A DNA stretch of 41,086 bases from Myxococcota bacterium (GCA_023150845.1 JAKLKD010000029.1:1-41086); one strand, 5' to 3'; counted from the stretch's first letter, positions 16,101 to 24,372 are shown. Notes: generated from the letters alone by a model not told the origin. Numbers and translations: made by a program.

Positions 16101-16249
16101 GCATCGGCCAGCGCTCGACCCGCCTGGGGATCACCGGGAAGTTCAGAACCCTGGATGAGTACTCCCCCAACTGGGTCGCGGTCCCCGGCGTCCCCGACGC
16201 CCTCGGCTACCAGCTCGAGATCGGCACCTACTTCCACGTGAGCTTGTGA
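13145..16249 (+). CDS. Clan GH-A glycoside hydrolase fused to an outer-membrane beta-barrel
   Basis: A 1034-residue protein. Signal peptide 1-19 (ending QVAWA). Residues about 25-400 form a (beta/alpha)8 hydrolase of clan GH-A: YFVRGMNWDY lead, acid/base Glu168 in LLGNENNYG and nucleophile Glu268 in VYSEFGADAY. The exact family is unclear (GH2-, GH5-, GH72- or GH158-like). Residues about 430-1034 are different: long alternating strands rich in Tyr, Gly and Asp, typical of an outer-membrane barrel (for example LERVRVYQASFTWEHDLFTL, ELFWGANPSVVGLYKRRIG) to the C-terminus YFHVSL. The final residue is Leu, not the usual Phe. The stop overlaps a GTG; the next gene follows closely. Location in the glucan locus suggests beta-glucan cutting at the outer membrane, possibly coupled to passage through the barrel (inference). 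Confidence 0.8.
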   Translation: MTRFLLITLGCMSSQVAWADPNHVTVKQDEAGYQLLVDGSPYFVRGMNWDYLPIGENYRYSLWTQPDEVIETALRRELGLLREAGVNSIRQYPDIPPRWVEWIWVNYGISTMINPLVGRYGTEIDGRFVPVTDYSDPKTRAVLREQTLEVVERFKNTPGVLMWLLGNENNYGLTWSGFEIQNLPEGERDAARARYLYSLMGELVDAIHAVDPNHPVALANGDLQYIDLIKEECPNLDIMGSNVYRGLTARDLYQVVEDKLGVPFVYSEFGADAYDAKADREDHLTQAVYLRSQWLDIYNNAYGQGVGNAIGGYVFQWSDGWWKYKQEENLDVHDANASWSTGAYAEDYVEGQFNMNEEWFGITAKGPPDAQGQYELFPRAGFYVLRDAWRLDPYAPGTTAETIQTHFAAIDPQVYDRSYKSALAIGQLDTLSKAYVSNVRVELSTFGTTDSTATGEGKERFTVDHLESFYLETKAQPTNDFRADLSLNVLGNVPTNRIDPIFYETRGRQPAQVDEGEESVNLASLERVRVYQASFTWEHDLFTLDGFYRKPHFHWGYEGDFFGLYREANYGPNIDIYNGDAPLGVEFTGKGALEGLRLAFGPELFWGANPSVVGLYKRRIGTFDVSVAHQEDLAAQGAVQSTFAVPDQLTRRSTLAVARSVGPFKVDVGGIMAGTERVGVPFTRVVEATGEDSYLDSGYHVIYDEIVLADTLGARARVVGQMGRFHVLGDASYKGLVANGGVDTTQVFTGWTLRQSGRGNQVGGNFGFAAQLGSFQIAPNVLLQRPLVGPNPVIGDQWGASTGWYSAAVKPRNVLDDPFAVLENRETKGFELLLAYDPTPGTWMWAWDNDDREDARLAGSLDVTYRIMPTSRDSNFGFLDDGTLFSFDDAPPAANLWDARLNTIFNTNAEVRFLVGVYAGTGQARGSDPRLITRYGGDLGLRWRAMAWDTTVKIDDWGPYDFHQDYNLTFPLQVNTDLSGGLTARRIGQRSTRLGITGKFRTLDEYSPNWVAVPGVPDALGYQLEIGTYFHVSL

Positions 16250-16257
16250 GGCGGTCC

Positions 16258-16797
16258 ATGCGAAGCGTCCTGCTCCTGACTCTGACCGGCTGCACCATCG
16301 ACTCCGGCGCTTACCACTACGGCGCCGATCTGAGGGACCTGACCTTTGTGCCGTACAGCCCCGACGAGGGCGTACACCCCGACACCTCGGTCATGACGAA
16401 CCCCAACAACCCCTTCCGGCAGGGCATCGGGGCCGAGACCCGCTGGGACCTGCTGGCCTCGGGGCCGGTGCACGGCTTCTACGCCATGGCGACCGCTCTG
16501 GTGGAGATCCCCACCGGCGAGAACCAGTACTACACCGCGTTCTCGGCCCAAGGCATCTACGACGAGGAGCTCGCGGCGCCGGAGGACCTCTGGCTCGCCC
16601 GCGAGCTCGCCGTGCGCGGCTACCGGGAGGTGTTGGAGTCCTTCCTCGACGACGTGACGTTCGACGAGACGGGCACCTACTCCTTTCCCGTCGCCCCCCT
16701 GGCCTACGAGGCCCTGACGGAGCTCGGCGGCGACACCTCGGGCTACGCGCTCATCACCACGGACGACGGCCAGCAGGTCGTGGTCCAGGTCCCTTAG
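16258..16797 (+). CDS. Lipoprotein of the glucan locus (unknown)
   Basis: A 179-residue lipoprotein with a very short signal and lipobox LTGC (Cys13). The mature part is mixed alpha/beta with many Tyr, Asp and Gly and shows no catalytic or binding motif that I recognise (PYSPDEGVHPDTSVMTNP, then a helical stretch LARELAVRGYREVLESFLDD). The start at 16258 is favoured over the GTG at 16246, which overlaps the previous stop, because GAGG lies 6 bases before the ATG. It sits between the hydrolase-barrel fusion and a second lipoprotein, 9 bases away, so it may work with the barrel at the outer membrane. Confidence 0.7.
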   Translation: MRSVLLLTLTGCTIDSGAYHYGADLRDLTFVPYSPDEGVHPDTSVMTNPNNPFRQGIGAETRWDLLASGPVHGFYAMATALVEIPTGENQYYTAFSAQGIYDEELAAPEDLWLARELAVRGYREVLESFLDDVTFDETGTYSFPVAPLAYEALTELGGDTSGYALITTDDGQQVVVQVP

Positions 16798-16806
16798 GAG
16801 GCGCCC

Positions 16807-17415
16807 ATGACCCCCCTCATCCTGCTCTTGTGGGCCTGCCGCGCTGACCTCGGCGAGCCCAACTATCCCGACCCCGAGCCCTGGGGCGACGACACCGGCG
16901 GCGGCGCGCTCTTGGGGCCGGACCCCTACGTCGACGGCGAGCGGCGCTTGTCCTTCGGGATCTTCTACGAGGGCGGGGCATCGGAGATCGACCCGACCGA
17001 CCACTTTTACATCTTCGAGAACACCTTCTCGGTCAGCCCCTCGGACGAGCGTGTCGAGGGCCAGAGCTCCGACGTCTGGGTTCACACCGGCGGCCCGTGG
17101 TGGGGCGGCGGCCTCTACTGGGACGAGGCGCGGGATCTGAGCGGCTGGACCACGCTGAACGTGGACCTGCGCGCGCCCGCTGAGGGTGGCATCAGCGGCG
17201 TCGATCTGGGCGTCGTGGGCGGCGCTGAAGGCCGGGTCAACGCCGCCGCGGCCGGCTTCGCCGCCGACGGCGAGTGGCACCACCTGGTCATCCCCCTGGC
17301 CGATTTTGCCGCCGCTGGCGCCGATCTGGGCCAGGTGACCTCCCCGCTGATCGTGGCGGGTGAAGGCGGCGCCGAAGGGGACGTGCTCTACATCGACAAC
17401 CTCTATCTCGAGTGA
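16807..17415 (+). CDS. Carbohydrate-binding-type lipoprotein
   Basis: A 202-residue protein with a short hydrophobic lead and lipobox LWAC (Cys11), then an acidic/Pro linker (NYPDPEPWGDDTGGG). Residues about 45-200 have the pattern of a beta-sandwich binding module: SFGIFYEGG, GLYWDEARDLSGWTTLNVDLRAP, a surface rich in Trp and Tyr (TGGPWWGGGLYWDE), and a C-terminal GDVLYIDNLYLE close to the 'FYFDDF' end of the 12335 protein. This end motif is common in carbohydrate-binding modules. No catalytic Glu pair. GGAGG lies before ATG 16807. It ends 3 bases before the GH16 gene and probably presents glucan to it. Confidence 0.7.
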   Translation: MTPLILLLWACRADLGEPNYPDPEPWGDDTGGGALLGPDPYVDGERRLSFGIFYEGGASEIDPTDHFYIFENTFSVSPSDERVEGQSSDVWVHTGGPWWGGGLYWDEARDLSGWTTLNVDLRAPAEGGISGVDLGVVGGAEGRVNAAAAGFAADGEWHHLVIPLADFAAAGADLGQVTSPLIVAGEGGAEGDVLYIDNLYLE

Positions 17416-17418
17416 GCC

Positions 17419-18201
17419 ATGCTTCTGCTCCTCAACGTGATCGCGTGCACCACTCCGCCGAGCGACGGCCAGTGGGTGGTGATCTGGGCTGATGAGTTCC
17501 GCGGCGACGCCGGGGAGCCGCCGGACCCCAGCCGCTGGACCTACGACGTAGGCGGCGACGGCTGGGGCAACAACCAGCTCGAATACAACACAGACCGCGT
17601 CGAGAACGCCTCCCAGAACGGCGACGGCGTGCTGGAGATCGTCGCCCGAAAGGAGGACTACGAGGGCAACGCCTACACCTCCGCGCGCATCAAGACCGCC
17701 GGCCTGTTTGAGCACGGCTACGGCCGGTTTGAGGCGCGTATCCGGGTGCCCGAAGGCAAGGGCCTGTGGCCCGCCTTCTGGATGCTCGGGGCGGAGTTTG
17801 AGGAGATCGGCTGGCCCTGGTGCGGCGAGGTCGACATCATGGAGATGAAGGGGGAGGCCCCGGAGACCATCTACGGCACCATTCATGGCCCTGGCTACTC
17901 GGGCTCGGGCGGCCTCAGCGGCGGCCTGACCTTAGACGACGGCGCCTTCTCCGATGGTTACCACAACTACGCCGTCGAGATCGACGAGGGCCACATCGCC
18001 TGGCTCGTGGACGACGTAGTCTACCAGCGCATCACCGCCGGGGACCTGCCCGCGGACGCGACCTGGGTGAACGACGACCCCTTCTTCTTGATCCTCAACC
18101 TGGCCGTGGGCGGCAACTACGTGGCCTCCCCCGACGAGACCACTGAGCTCCCCGCCACCATGAAGGTCGACTGGGTGCGCGTCAGCGAGCGGGCGTGGTG
18201 A
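17419..18201 (+). CDS. GH16 endo-beta-1,3-glucanase (laminarinase) lipoprotein
   Basis: A 260-residue GH16 enzyme that cuts inside beta-1,3- or mixed beta-1,3/1,4-glucans. The catalytic motif is EVDIME with nucleophile Glu137, Asp139 and acid/base Glu142. The extra Met in E-V-D-I-M-E is the laminarinase/lichenase form. Other hallmarks: WADEFRGD near residue 23, YTSARIKTAG, GYGRFEARIRVP, WPAFWMLG, and the C-terminal MKVDWVRV. Lipobox VIAC (Cys10) follows a lead with no basic residue. Start ATG 17419 is 3 bases after the preceding stop, so the two are probably translationally coupled. It likely acts on the cell surface and supplies oligosaccharides for import. Confidence 0.93.
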   Translation: MLLLLNVIACTTPPSDGQWVVIWADEFRGDAGEPPDPSRWTYDVGGDGWGNNQLEYNTDRVENASQNGDGVLEIVARKEDYEGNAYTSARIKTAGLFEHGYGRFEARIRVPEGKGLWPAFWMLGAEFEEIGWPWCGEVDIMEMKGEAPETIYGTIHGPGYSGSGGLSGGLTLDDGAFSDGYHNYAVEIDEGHIAWLVDDVVYQRITAGDLPADATWVNDDPFFLILNLAVGGNYVASPDETTELPATMKVDWVRVSERAW

Positions 18202-18203
18202 CC

Positions 18204-21200
18204 ATGAAGACCTCCATCGGTGAAGCGGGGCCGGGTGTCGGCTCGGGTTGGGTCGAGGTTCGGGACGTGGATCGGCTCAGGCCGTTTCTCGTCAGCGTCG
18301 TGAGCCCCTCGGATCATTGGCTCTACGCCTCTTCAGCGGGCGGGCTGGCCGCCGGGCGTGTGCACGCGGAGAATTCGCTCTTCCCGTACATGACCGACGA
18401 TCGCCTGCACCGGGCCCACCACGACATCGGCCCCTGGACCTGTTTTGTCGTGGGAGGGACGAGCTGGGAGCCCTTCCGCCCAAGAAACCCAGGCGACCTA
18501 CGGCGCCACCTAGGCAAGTCCGTGGCGGGGGATCGGCTGGTGTTTGAGGAGGTCCACCCGGGCCTGGGCCTACGCTTCATCTACCAGTGGGCCTTCTCCG
18601 AGCGTTACGGCTTTGTGCGCACGGCCACGCTGGAGCGTCTGGGCGGCGAAGGCACCCTGGAGATCCGGGTGGTGGACGGCTTACAAGGCCTCTTGCCCGC
18701 GAACGCCAACCTGTCCTTGGTGCAGACGGGGAGCTGCCTCATCGACGCCTACACCCGGGCGGAGTGGGACGCCGAGGGGGCGCTGGCGCTCTTCACCTTG
18801 GAGGCGCTGCCGTCAGACCGGGCCGAGCCCGCGGAGTCTCTGCGGGCCAACGTGGCCTGGTGTGTGGGGCTCGACGTCGCCGCGGTCCTGCTCAGCCGCG
18901 ATCAGCTCGACGACGTGGCCCGCGGGGCGAAGCCGACCCACGAGAATCTGAGCAAGGGCCGCCCGGGCGCGTTCTTGGTGGCCTCGACCCTCCGCCTGGA
19001 GCCCGGGGGCTCCCACACCTGGCACATCGTCGCCGACGTTGCACGCAGCCACGCGGACGTCGCCGAGCTTCGCCGCCGCCGTGTGGACGGCCCCACGCTC
19101 AGCGCCGAGCTCGACGCCACCACCGCCACCCTCGACGGCCTCTTGGCCGACGTGGACGGCCTGCAGCGCACGGGGCAGCCGCTCCACGACGCCCACCAGC
19201 GCTCCAGCGCGCTGTTCAACGCGATGCGCGGCGGCGTGCCCGTCGATGAGCAGCGCGTCTCCATCGACCGCTTCATGGCCTTCGTCGAGACCCGCAACCG
19301 GCCCTGCCGGGCGCGGCAGGCGGCCTGGTTCGCCGAGCGGGCGGGCACGACCGTCGAGCGCGCGGTCTTGGTGAAGGAGGCCCTGGCCACAGGAGACGCC
19401 GACCTGACGCGCCTCGCGCTGGAGGTGCTGCCCTTGTGGTTTGGTCGCAGGCACGGGGACCCCAGCCGCCCCTGGAACAGCTTCTCCATCCGCATCCGAG
19501 ACGCCGACGGCGGGCGGCGGGTGTCCTGGGAGGGCAACTGGCGCGACATCTTCCAGAACTGGGAGGCCCTGTTCGCCACCTACCCCGCGTTCATCGAGAG
19601 CGCGGTGGCCGCCTTCGTCAACGCCTCCACCCGCGACGGCTACAACCCCTACCGGATCACCTCCGAGGGCGTGGACTGGGAGCTTCCTGATCCGCACAAC
19701 CCCTGGTCAAACCTCGGGTATTGGGGCGATCACCAGATCTCGTACCTCACCCGGCTCTTGGAGCTCTCGCTCCGCCACCACCCGGGTGAGCTGCGGGAGC
19801 TGTTGAGCCAAGAGCTCTTCTCCTTCGCCGACGTGCCCTATCGCCTGCGCCCCTACGAGGCCCTGGTCGAGGACCCCCGGGCGGCGATCGTGTTTGATGA
19901 CGACGCCCAGCGGGCCGTCGAGGCGCGGGTGGCCGCTTTGGGCCAAGACGGGCGCCTGGCCGCGAGCGGCGAGATCGTGCTGCATGTGAGCCTCACCGAG
20001 AAGCTCCTGGTGCCCGTGCTGGCCAAGCTCGGCAGCCTCGTGCCCGGCGGCGGCATCTGGATGAACACCCAGCGGCCCGAGTGGAACGACGCCAACAACG
20101 CCCTGGCGGGCTTCGGCGTCTCCGTGGTGACCGCGGCGTACCTGCGGCGGCATCTGGTGCTGCTAGAGGGGCTCTGGGGCGCGCAGAGCGGCGAGCTGCG
20201 GTTGACCTCAGCCCTCGCCCGACTGCTCGACGGGGTGCTCGGGGCGCTGCGTGCGGAGCGGCCGCTCCTGCAGAACATGGACGATCAGGGCCGCCGCCGG
20301 GTGATGGACACCCTCGGGCAGGCCGCGGCGGCGTATCGCGCCGAGGTCTACGCCGGTGAGGGGCTCGACCGGGTGAGCCGCCCCGCCAGCGCCCTCGTCG
20401 CGCTGTGCGCCGAGGGCCGCGCCTGGCTCGACCACACCCTGGCCGCGGCGCGGCGCCCGGACGGCCTCTTCGATGGCTACGACCTCCTGCGCTTCGGCCC
20501 GGGGACGGCGAGCCTGGAGCGTCTGTATCCCATGCTGGAGGGTCAGGTCGCGGTGCTGTCCTCAGGCGTGCTAGACGCCTCCGACGCCGCCGCGCTGGTG
20601 GAGCGTCTCTATGAGAGCCCCCTCTACCGGCCCGATGTAGACAGCTTCTTGCTCTACCCGGCGCGGGCCCTGCCCTCCTTCGTGGACCGCAACCGTGTCC
20701 CCGAGGCGGCGGCGCTGGCCGTGCCTCTGGTGCGGGCCCACCTAGCGGCGAACGATCGCCGCCTCATCCTGCGCGACGCCGAGGGCGCCCTCCGCTTCGC
20801 CCCCCAGCTCACAAACGCCGGGGACGTGGTGGCGGCGCTCGGCGCAGATCCCGCCTGGGCGGAGGACGGCGCCGCGGTGCTCGCCCTGTGGGAGGCCACG
20901 TTTAACCACCGCGCGTTCACCGGGCGCTCGGGCACGATGTACGCCTACGAGGGCCTGGGCAGCGTGTACTGGCACATGATCGGCAAGCTGCTCGTGGCGG
21001 TGCAAGAGGTCTATCGTGCGGCGGCGAGGCGCGGCGACGCCCTTGGCGCGGCGCGGCTGGCGGGGCTCTACAGGCGTGTGCGGGGCGGCCTGGGCTTCAA
21101 CCGCAGCGCTGAGGCCTTCGGCGCCATCCCCACCGACCCCTACTCCCACACCCCCGCCGGACGCGGCGCCCAGCAGCCAGGCATGACGGGCCTCGTCAAG

Positions 21201-21560
21201 GAGGAGCTCGTGGCCCGGCGTGGGGAGCTCGGCGTGTGGATTCAGGAGGGCAAGATTCATTTTGAGCCCGAGGCGATCGACCCCTCGGAGCTGCTCCCCG
21301 AGGGCACGACCTGGACCGTGCCCCGCGGCGTGCGCCCCGAGCGCAGGGTGGACGTGCCCGCCGGGGGTCTGGCGTTCTTGCTCTGCGGCGTGCCCGTGGT
21401 GGTGCGGCCAGGCGCGGCGCGCGCCGCCGAGGTCCAGCTCAAAGACACGCGGCTCAGGTTTGAGGGGGGCGTCTTAGACGCCGAGCTCTCAGCGCGCATC
21501 TTCGGCCGCGACCCAGACGTTCTTTGTGTCGTGGTCGACCGCCCGGAGGTGTCCCCGTGA
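18204..21560 (+). CDS. Beta-1,3-glucan phosphorylase (GH149-like)
   Basis: A 1118-residue enzyme without signal peptide, so cytoplasmic. It belongs to the GH94/GH149/GH161 phosphorylase group (clan GH-Q): SWEGNWRDIFQNWEAL, SEGVDWELPDPHNPWSNLGYWGDHQ, and PEWNDANNAL, where the Asp (residue 629) is the expected general acid. Size and the glucan context point to GH149 rather than the shorter GH94 cellobiose or laminaribiose phosphorylases. The reaction would release glucose 1-phosphate from the end of beta-1,3-oligoglucans, saving ATP. ATG 18204 is chosen; two GTGs at 18195 and 18198 overlap the GH16 stop. The stop overlaps the GH1 start (GTGA). Confidence 0.85.
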   Translation: MKTSIGEAGPGVGSGWVEVRDVDRLRPFLVSVVSPSDHWLYASSAGGLAAGRVHAENSLFPYMTDDRLHRAHHDIGPWTCFVVGGTSWEPFRPRNPGDLRRHLGKSVAGDRLVFEEVHPGLGLRFIYQWAFSERYGFVRTATLERLGGEGTLEIRVVDGLQGLLPANANLSLVQTGSCLIDAYTRAEWDAEGALALFTLEALPSDRAEPAESLRANVAWCVGLDVAAVLLSRDQLDDVARGAKPTHENLSKGRPGAFLVASTLRLEPGGSHTWHIVADVARSHADVAELRRRRVDGPTLSAELDATTATLDGLLADVDGLQRTGQPLHDAHQRSSALFNAMRGGVPVDEQRVSIDRFMAFVETRNRPCRARQAAWFAERAGTTVERAVLVKEALATGDADLTRLALEVLPLWFGRRHGDPSRPWNSFSIRIRDADGGRRVSWEGNWRDIFQNWEALFATYPAFIESAVAAFVNASTRDGYNPYRITSEGVDWELPDPHNPWSNLGYWGDHQISYLTRLLELSLRHHPGELRELLSQELFSFADVPYRLRPYEALVEDPRAAIVFDDDAQRAVEARVAALGQDGRLAASGEIVLHVSLTEKLLVPVLAKLGSLVPGGGIWMNTQRPEWNDANNALAGFGVSVVTAAYLRRHLVLLEGLWGAQSGELRLTSALARLLDGVLGALRAERPLLQNMDDQGRRRVMDTLGQAAAAYRAEVYAGEGLDRVSRPASALVALCAEGRAWLDHTLAAARRPDGLFDGYDLLRFGPGTASLERLYPMLEGQVAVLSSGVLDASDAAALVERLYESPLYRPDVDSFLLYPARALPSFVDRNRVPEAAALAVPLVRAHLAANDRRLILRDAEGALRFAPQLTNAGDVVAALGADPAWAEDGAAVLALWEATFNHRAFTGRSGTMYAYEGLGSVYWHMIGKLLVAVQEVYRAAARRGDALGAARLAGLYRRVRGGLGFNRSAEAFGAIPTDPYSHTPAGRGAQQPGMTGLVKEELVARRGELGVWIQEGKIHFEPEAIDPSELLPEGTTWTVPRGVRPERRVDVPAGGLAFLLCGVPVVVRPGAARAAEVQLKDTRLRFEGGVLDAELSARIFGRDPDVLCVVVDRPEVSP

Positions 21561-22933
21561 GCGAGCCGTCCGATCTCGGCGCGCCCCTTCCCCCGGGGCT
21601 CATCGTGGGTGTGGCCACCTCGGCGACCCAGGTGGAGGGCGCGACGAAGGCCGACGGCCGCGGCGCGTCCATCTGGGATGAGTTCGCCAAGACGCCAGGG
21701 AAGGTCGTGGGCGGCGACACCCCCGCCTTGGCCTGCGACCACTTCCACCGATGGGCCGAGGACGTGGCGCTCTTGGCGGACCTGGGCGTAGACGCCTACC
21801 GCATGTCCATCTCTTGGCCCCGGGTGTTCGCCACCGGGGCTGAGGCGACGCCTAACCCCGCGGGTCTCGACTTCTACGAGCGCCTCGTGGACGCGCTCCT
21901 GGCGCGCGGCGTTCAGCCTTGGGTCACCCTGTACCACTGGGATCTGCCCGCGGCCCTCCAAGCGCGGGGCGGCTGGACCTCACGGGAGACGGTCTCGGCC
22001 TTTGAGCGCCTCACCGAGGCCGTCGCGGGTCGGCTGGGCGACCGTGTCAAACGCTGGTGCACGATCAACGAGCCCTGGTGCGCCGCGATCTTGGGCCACG
22101 AGACGGGACAGCACGCCCCCGGCTTAACCGACCGCTCCGCCGCGCTCGCCGCCGCCCACCACCTGCTCCTGGCCCACGGCCGCGCCGTGCCTATCCTGCG
22201 GACGCTCAGCCCCGGCGGCCAGGTAGGCATCGCGCTGAACCCCGTCATCGCCTACCCGGCCTCGGGCTCCGCGCTTGACCACGCCGCGGCCGAACGATTT
22301 CACGCCTGGTTCAACCGCTGGTTCTTGGACCCCCTCTACGGGCGCGGCTATCCGGCGCAGATCGTCGCTGAAGAGGCCGCGGCAGGGCGCTGGCCCGAGG
22401 GCGGCCCCGCCTGGCTCAAGGCCGGTGATCTGGACGAGATGGCGCGCCCCACCGACTTCTTGGGCGTGAACTACTACTCCCGGGGCATCCTACGGGGCCC
22501 GGAGGAGGGCAACGAGCCGCGTGTCCTCCACGAGGTGCCCGCCGAGGAGCGCACCGACATGGGCTGGGAGGTCTACCCCGACGGCCTCACCGACCTCTTG
22601 ACCCTGCTGCACCACGAGTATTCGCCCCCGGCCTTGGTGATCACCGAGTGTGGCGCCGCCTGGGGTGACGCCCCGGGCTCCGACGGTCGGGTGCGTGACC
22701 AGCGGCGGCGCGACTTCTTGGCGAGCCACCTGCGGGCCGCCGGACGGGCGATGGAGGCCGGGGCGCCGCTCACGGCCTTCTTCATCTGGTCATTCATGGA
22801 CAACTTCGAGTGGAACGAGGGCTACAAAAAACGTTTCGGGCTCGTCTGGGTGGATTTTGCTACCCAGCAGAGAATCATCAAGGACAGTGGGCTGTGGCTG
22901 CGTGAGCGGCTGCGGGCTCGCAGAGGGATATGA
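21557..22933 (+). CDS. GH1 family beta-glucosidase
   Basis: A 458-residue cytoplasmic (beta/alpha)8 retaining glycosidase that releases glucose from short beta-glucosides. Acid/base Glu172 is in TINEPW; nucleophile Glu364 is in VITECGAAW, where the family almost always has ENG. Other GH1 blocks are intact: GVATSATQVEG, YRMSISWPRV, LYHWDLP, FLGVNYYSR and SFMDNFEWNEGYKKRFGLV. GTG 21557 overlaps the preceding stop and has GGAGG 7 bases upstream. It would finish the di- and trisaccharides left by the phosphorylase. The downstream transporter overlaps its stop. Confidence 0.93.
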   Translation: MSEPSDLGAPLPPGLIVGVATSATQVEGATKADGRGASIWDEFAKTPGKVVGGDTPALACDHFHRWAEDVALLADLGVDAYRMSISWPRVFATGAEATPNPAGLDFYERLVDALLARGVQPWVTLYHWDLPAALQARGGWTSRETVSAFERLTEAVAGRLGDRVKRWCTINEPWCAAILGHETGQHAPGLTDRSAALAAAHHLLLAHGRAVPILRTLSPGGQVGIALNPVIAYPASGSALDHAAAERFHAWFNRWFLDPLYGRGYPAQIVAEEAAAGRWPEGGPAWLKAGDLDEMARPTDFLGVNYYSRGILRGPEEGNEPRVLHEVPAEERTDMGWEVYPDGLTDLLTLLHHEYSPPALVITECGAAWGDAPGSDGRVRDQRRRDFLASHLRAAGRAMEAGAPLTAFFIWSFMDNFEWNEGYKKRFGLVWVDFATQQRIIKDSGLWLRERLRARRGI

Positions 22934-24372
22934 CCATGGGTGAACCATCCAAGACCGCTGCGCAAGACCTGCTGCCCTTCCACCAGAAGCTCGCGTATGG
23001 CGCTGGGGCGTTCATCAACAACACCTTGGCGGCCGCCATCGGCGGCATGATGATCGTGCTGAACCTCGGCTTGGGCATGAACCCGGCGCTCGTGGGGCTC
23101 CTGGGCGCGATCCCCCGCCTCTTCGACGCCATCATCGACCCCATCGTCGGCTACATGTCCGACCACACGCGGTCCCGCTGGGGGCGTCGTCGGCCGTTCA
23201 TCTTCTGGGGCGCCATCACCTCCGGGATCACCTTCGCCTTGCTCTGGCAGCTCCCGGTGGCGCGCTCTGAGACCTTCGTGTTCTGGTACTTCTTGATCGG
23301 GTCGCTCATCTTTTATGTGGCCTACGCCTTCTTCGCGACTCCTTGGGTCGCCCTGGGCTACGAGCTCACGCCGGACTACCACGAGCGCACCCGGCTGATG
23401 GGGGTGCAGAACTTCCTCGGCCAGCTCGCGTATATGGTCTCGCCCTGGTTCTTGTGGATCATGAGCAAGAAGGAGTGGTTTGACGACCAGATCTCCGGCG
23501 CGGCGGCCCTGGCGATCTTGATCGGCGCCATCGCCGCCGTCGTGGGGGTGCTGCCCGCCCTGCTCCTGCACGAGCGGTTTCAGCAGGCGCCCGCCGAGCC
23601 AGAGTCCACGATGACCCTGCGGGCCAGCGTGCTCGACTTCTTTCACGGCTTCAAGACCACCATCTCGTCACGGCCCTTCCTCAAGCTGTGCGCGGCGACC
23701 TTCTTGGTGTTCAACGGCTTCATCCTGATCTCGTCGTTCCAGTTCTACGTCATCATCTACTACGTGTTCGGCGGCGACCAAGAGCTGGGCGCCGAGTACG
23801 CGGGCTACGCCGGGACCTTAGGCGCGGTGTCGACGTTTTTGGTGATCTTCATCGTCACCTGGCTGGGCACACGGTTCGGCAAACGCAAGGCCTTCGTGGT
23901 GTCTACCCTCATCTCGATGGTGGGCTACGGGCTCAAGCTCTTCGCCTACAATCCGGCGATGCCGTTGTTGATCCTCCTGCCCGCGCCGCTCATGGCCTTT
24001 GGCCTCGGCGGTCTGTTTACCCTGATGCCGTCGATGATCGCCGACGTGGTGGACCTCGACGAGCTGAGCACCCACCAGCGCCGGGAGGGCATGTACGGCT
24101 CGATCTTCTGGTGGGTCGTCAAGCTGGGCATGGCCGTCGCGTTGGCCGGGGGCGGCGTGCTGCTCAACGTCACGGGCTTTGACGTGGAGCTGGCCGGGCA
24201 ACAGTCGGCCTCGGCCATCCTGCTCATGCGCCTGTGTGACGCCCTCATCCCCATCGCCACCTCACTCCTCGCCATCTGGGCGGTGATGACCTACGGGGTC
24301 ACCGAGGAGTCAGCGCTGGAGGTTCGGAAGACCCTAGAGGCCCGCCGAGGCTCGGGGGCGGCGCCCGCATGA
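22930..24372 (+). CDS. GPH-family glycoside:cation symporter (MFS)
   Basis: A 480-residue inner-membrane protein with about 12 helices. The N-terminal block YGAGAFINN...LFDAIIDPIVGYMSDHTRSRWGRRRPFIFWG is characteristic of the glycoside-pentoside-hexuronide (MelB-like) branch; the Asp-rich DAIIDP helix corresponds to the cation site in MelB. It is the only importer in the locus and is the likely route for laminari-oligosaccharides into the cytoplasm (inference). ATG 22930 overlaps the GH1 stop; ATG 22936 is possible and has a better-spaced GAGGG. Its last 74 bases overlap the 3' end of the convergent GH17 gene. Confidence 0.88.
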   Translation: MTMGEPSKTAAQDLLPFHQKLAYGAGAFINNTLAAAIGGMMIVLNLGLGMNPALVGLLGAIPRLFDAIIDPIVGYMSDHTRSRWGRRRPFIFWGAITSGITFALLWQLPVARSETFVFWYFLIGSLIFYVAYAFFATPWVALGYELTPDYHERTRLMGVQNFLGQLAYMVSPWFLWIMSKKEWFDDQISGAAALAILIGAIAAVVGVLPALLLHERFQQAPAEPESTMTLRASVLDFFHGFKTTISSRPFLKLCAATFLVFNGFILISSFQFYVIIYYVFGGDQELGAEYAGYAGTLGAVSTFLVIFIVTWLGTRFGKRKAFVVSTLISMVGYGLKLFAYNPAMPLLILLPAPLMAFGLGGLFTLMPSMIADVVDLDELSTHQRREGMYGSIFWWVVKLGMAVALAGGGVLLNVTGFDVELAGQQSASAILLMRLCDALIPIATSLLAIWAVMTYGVTEESALEVRKTLEARRGSGAAPA

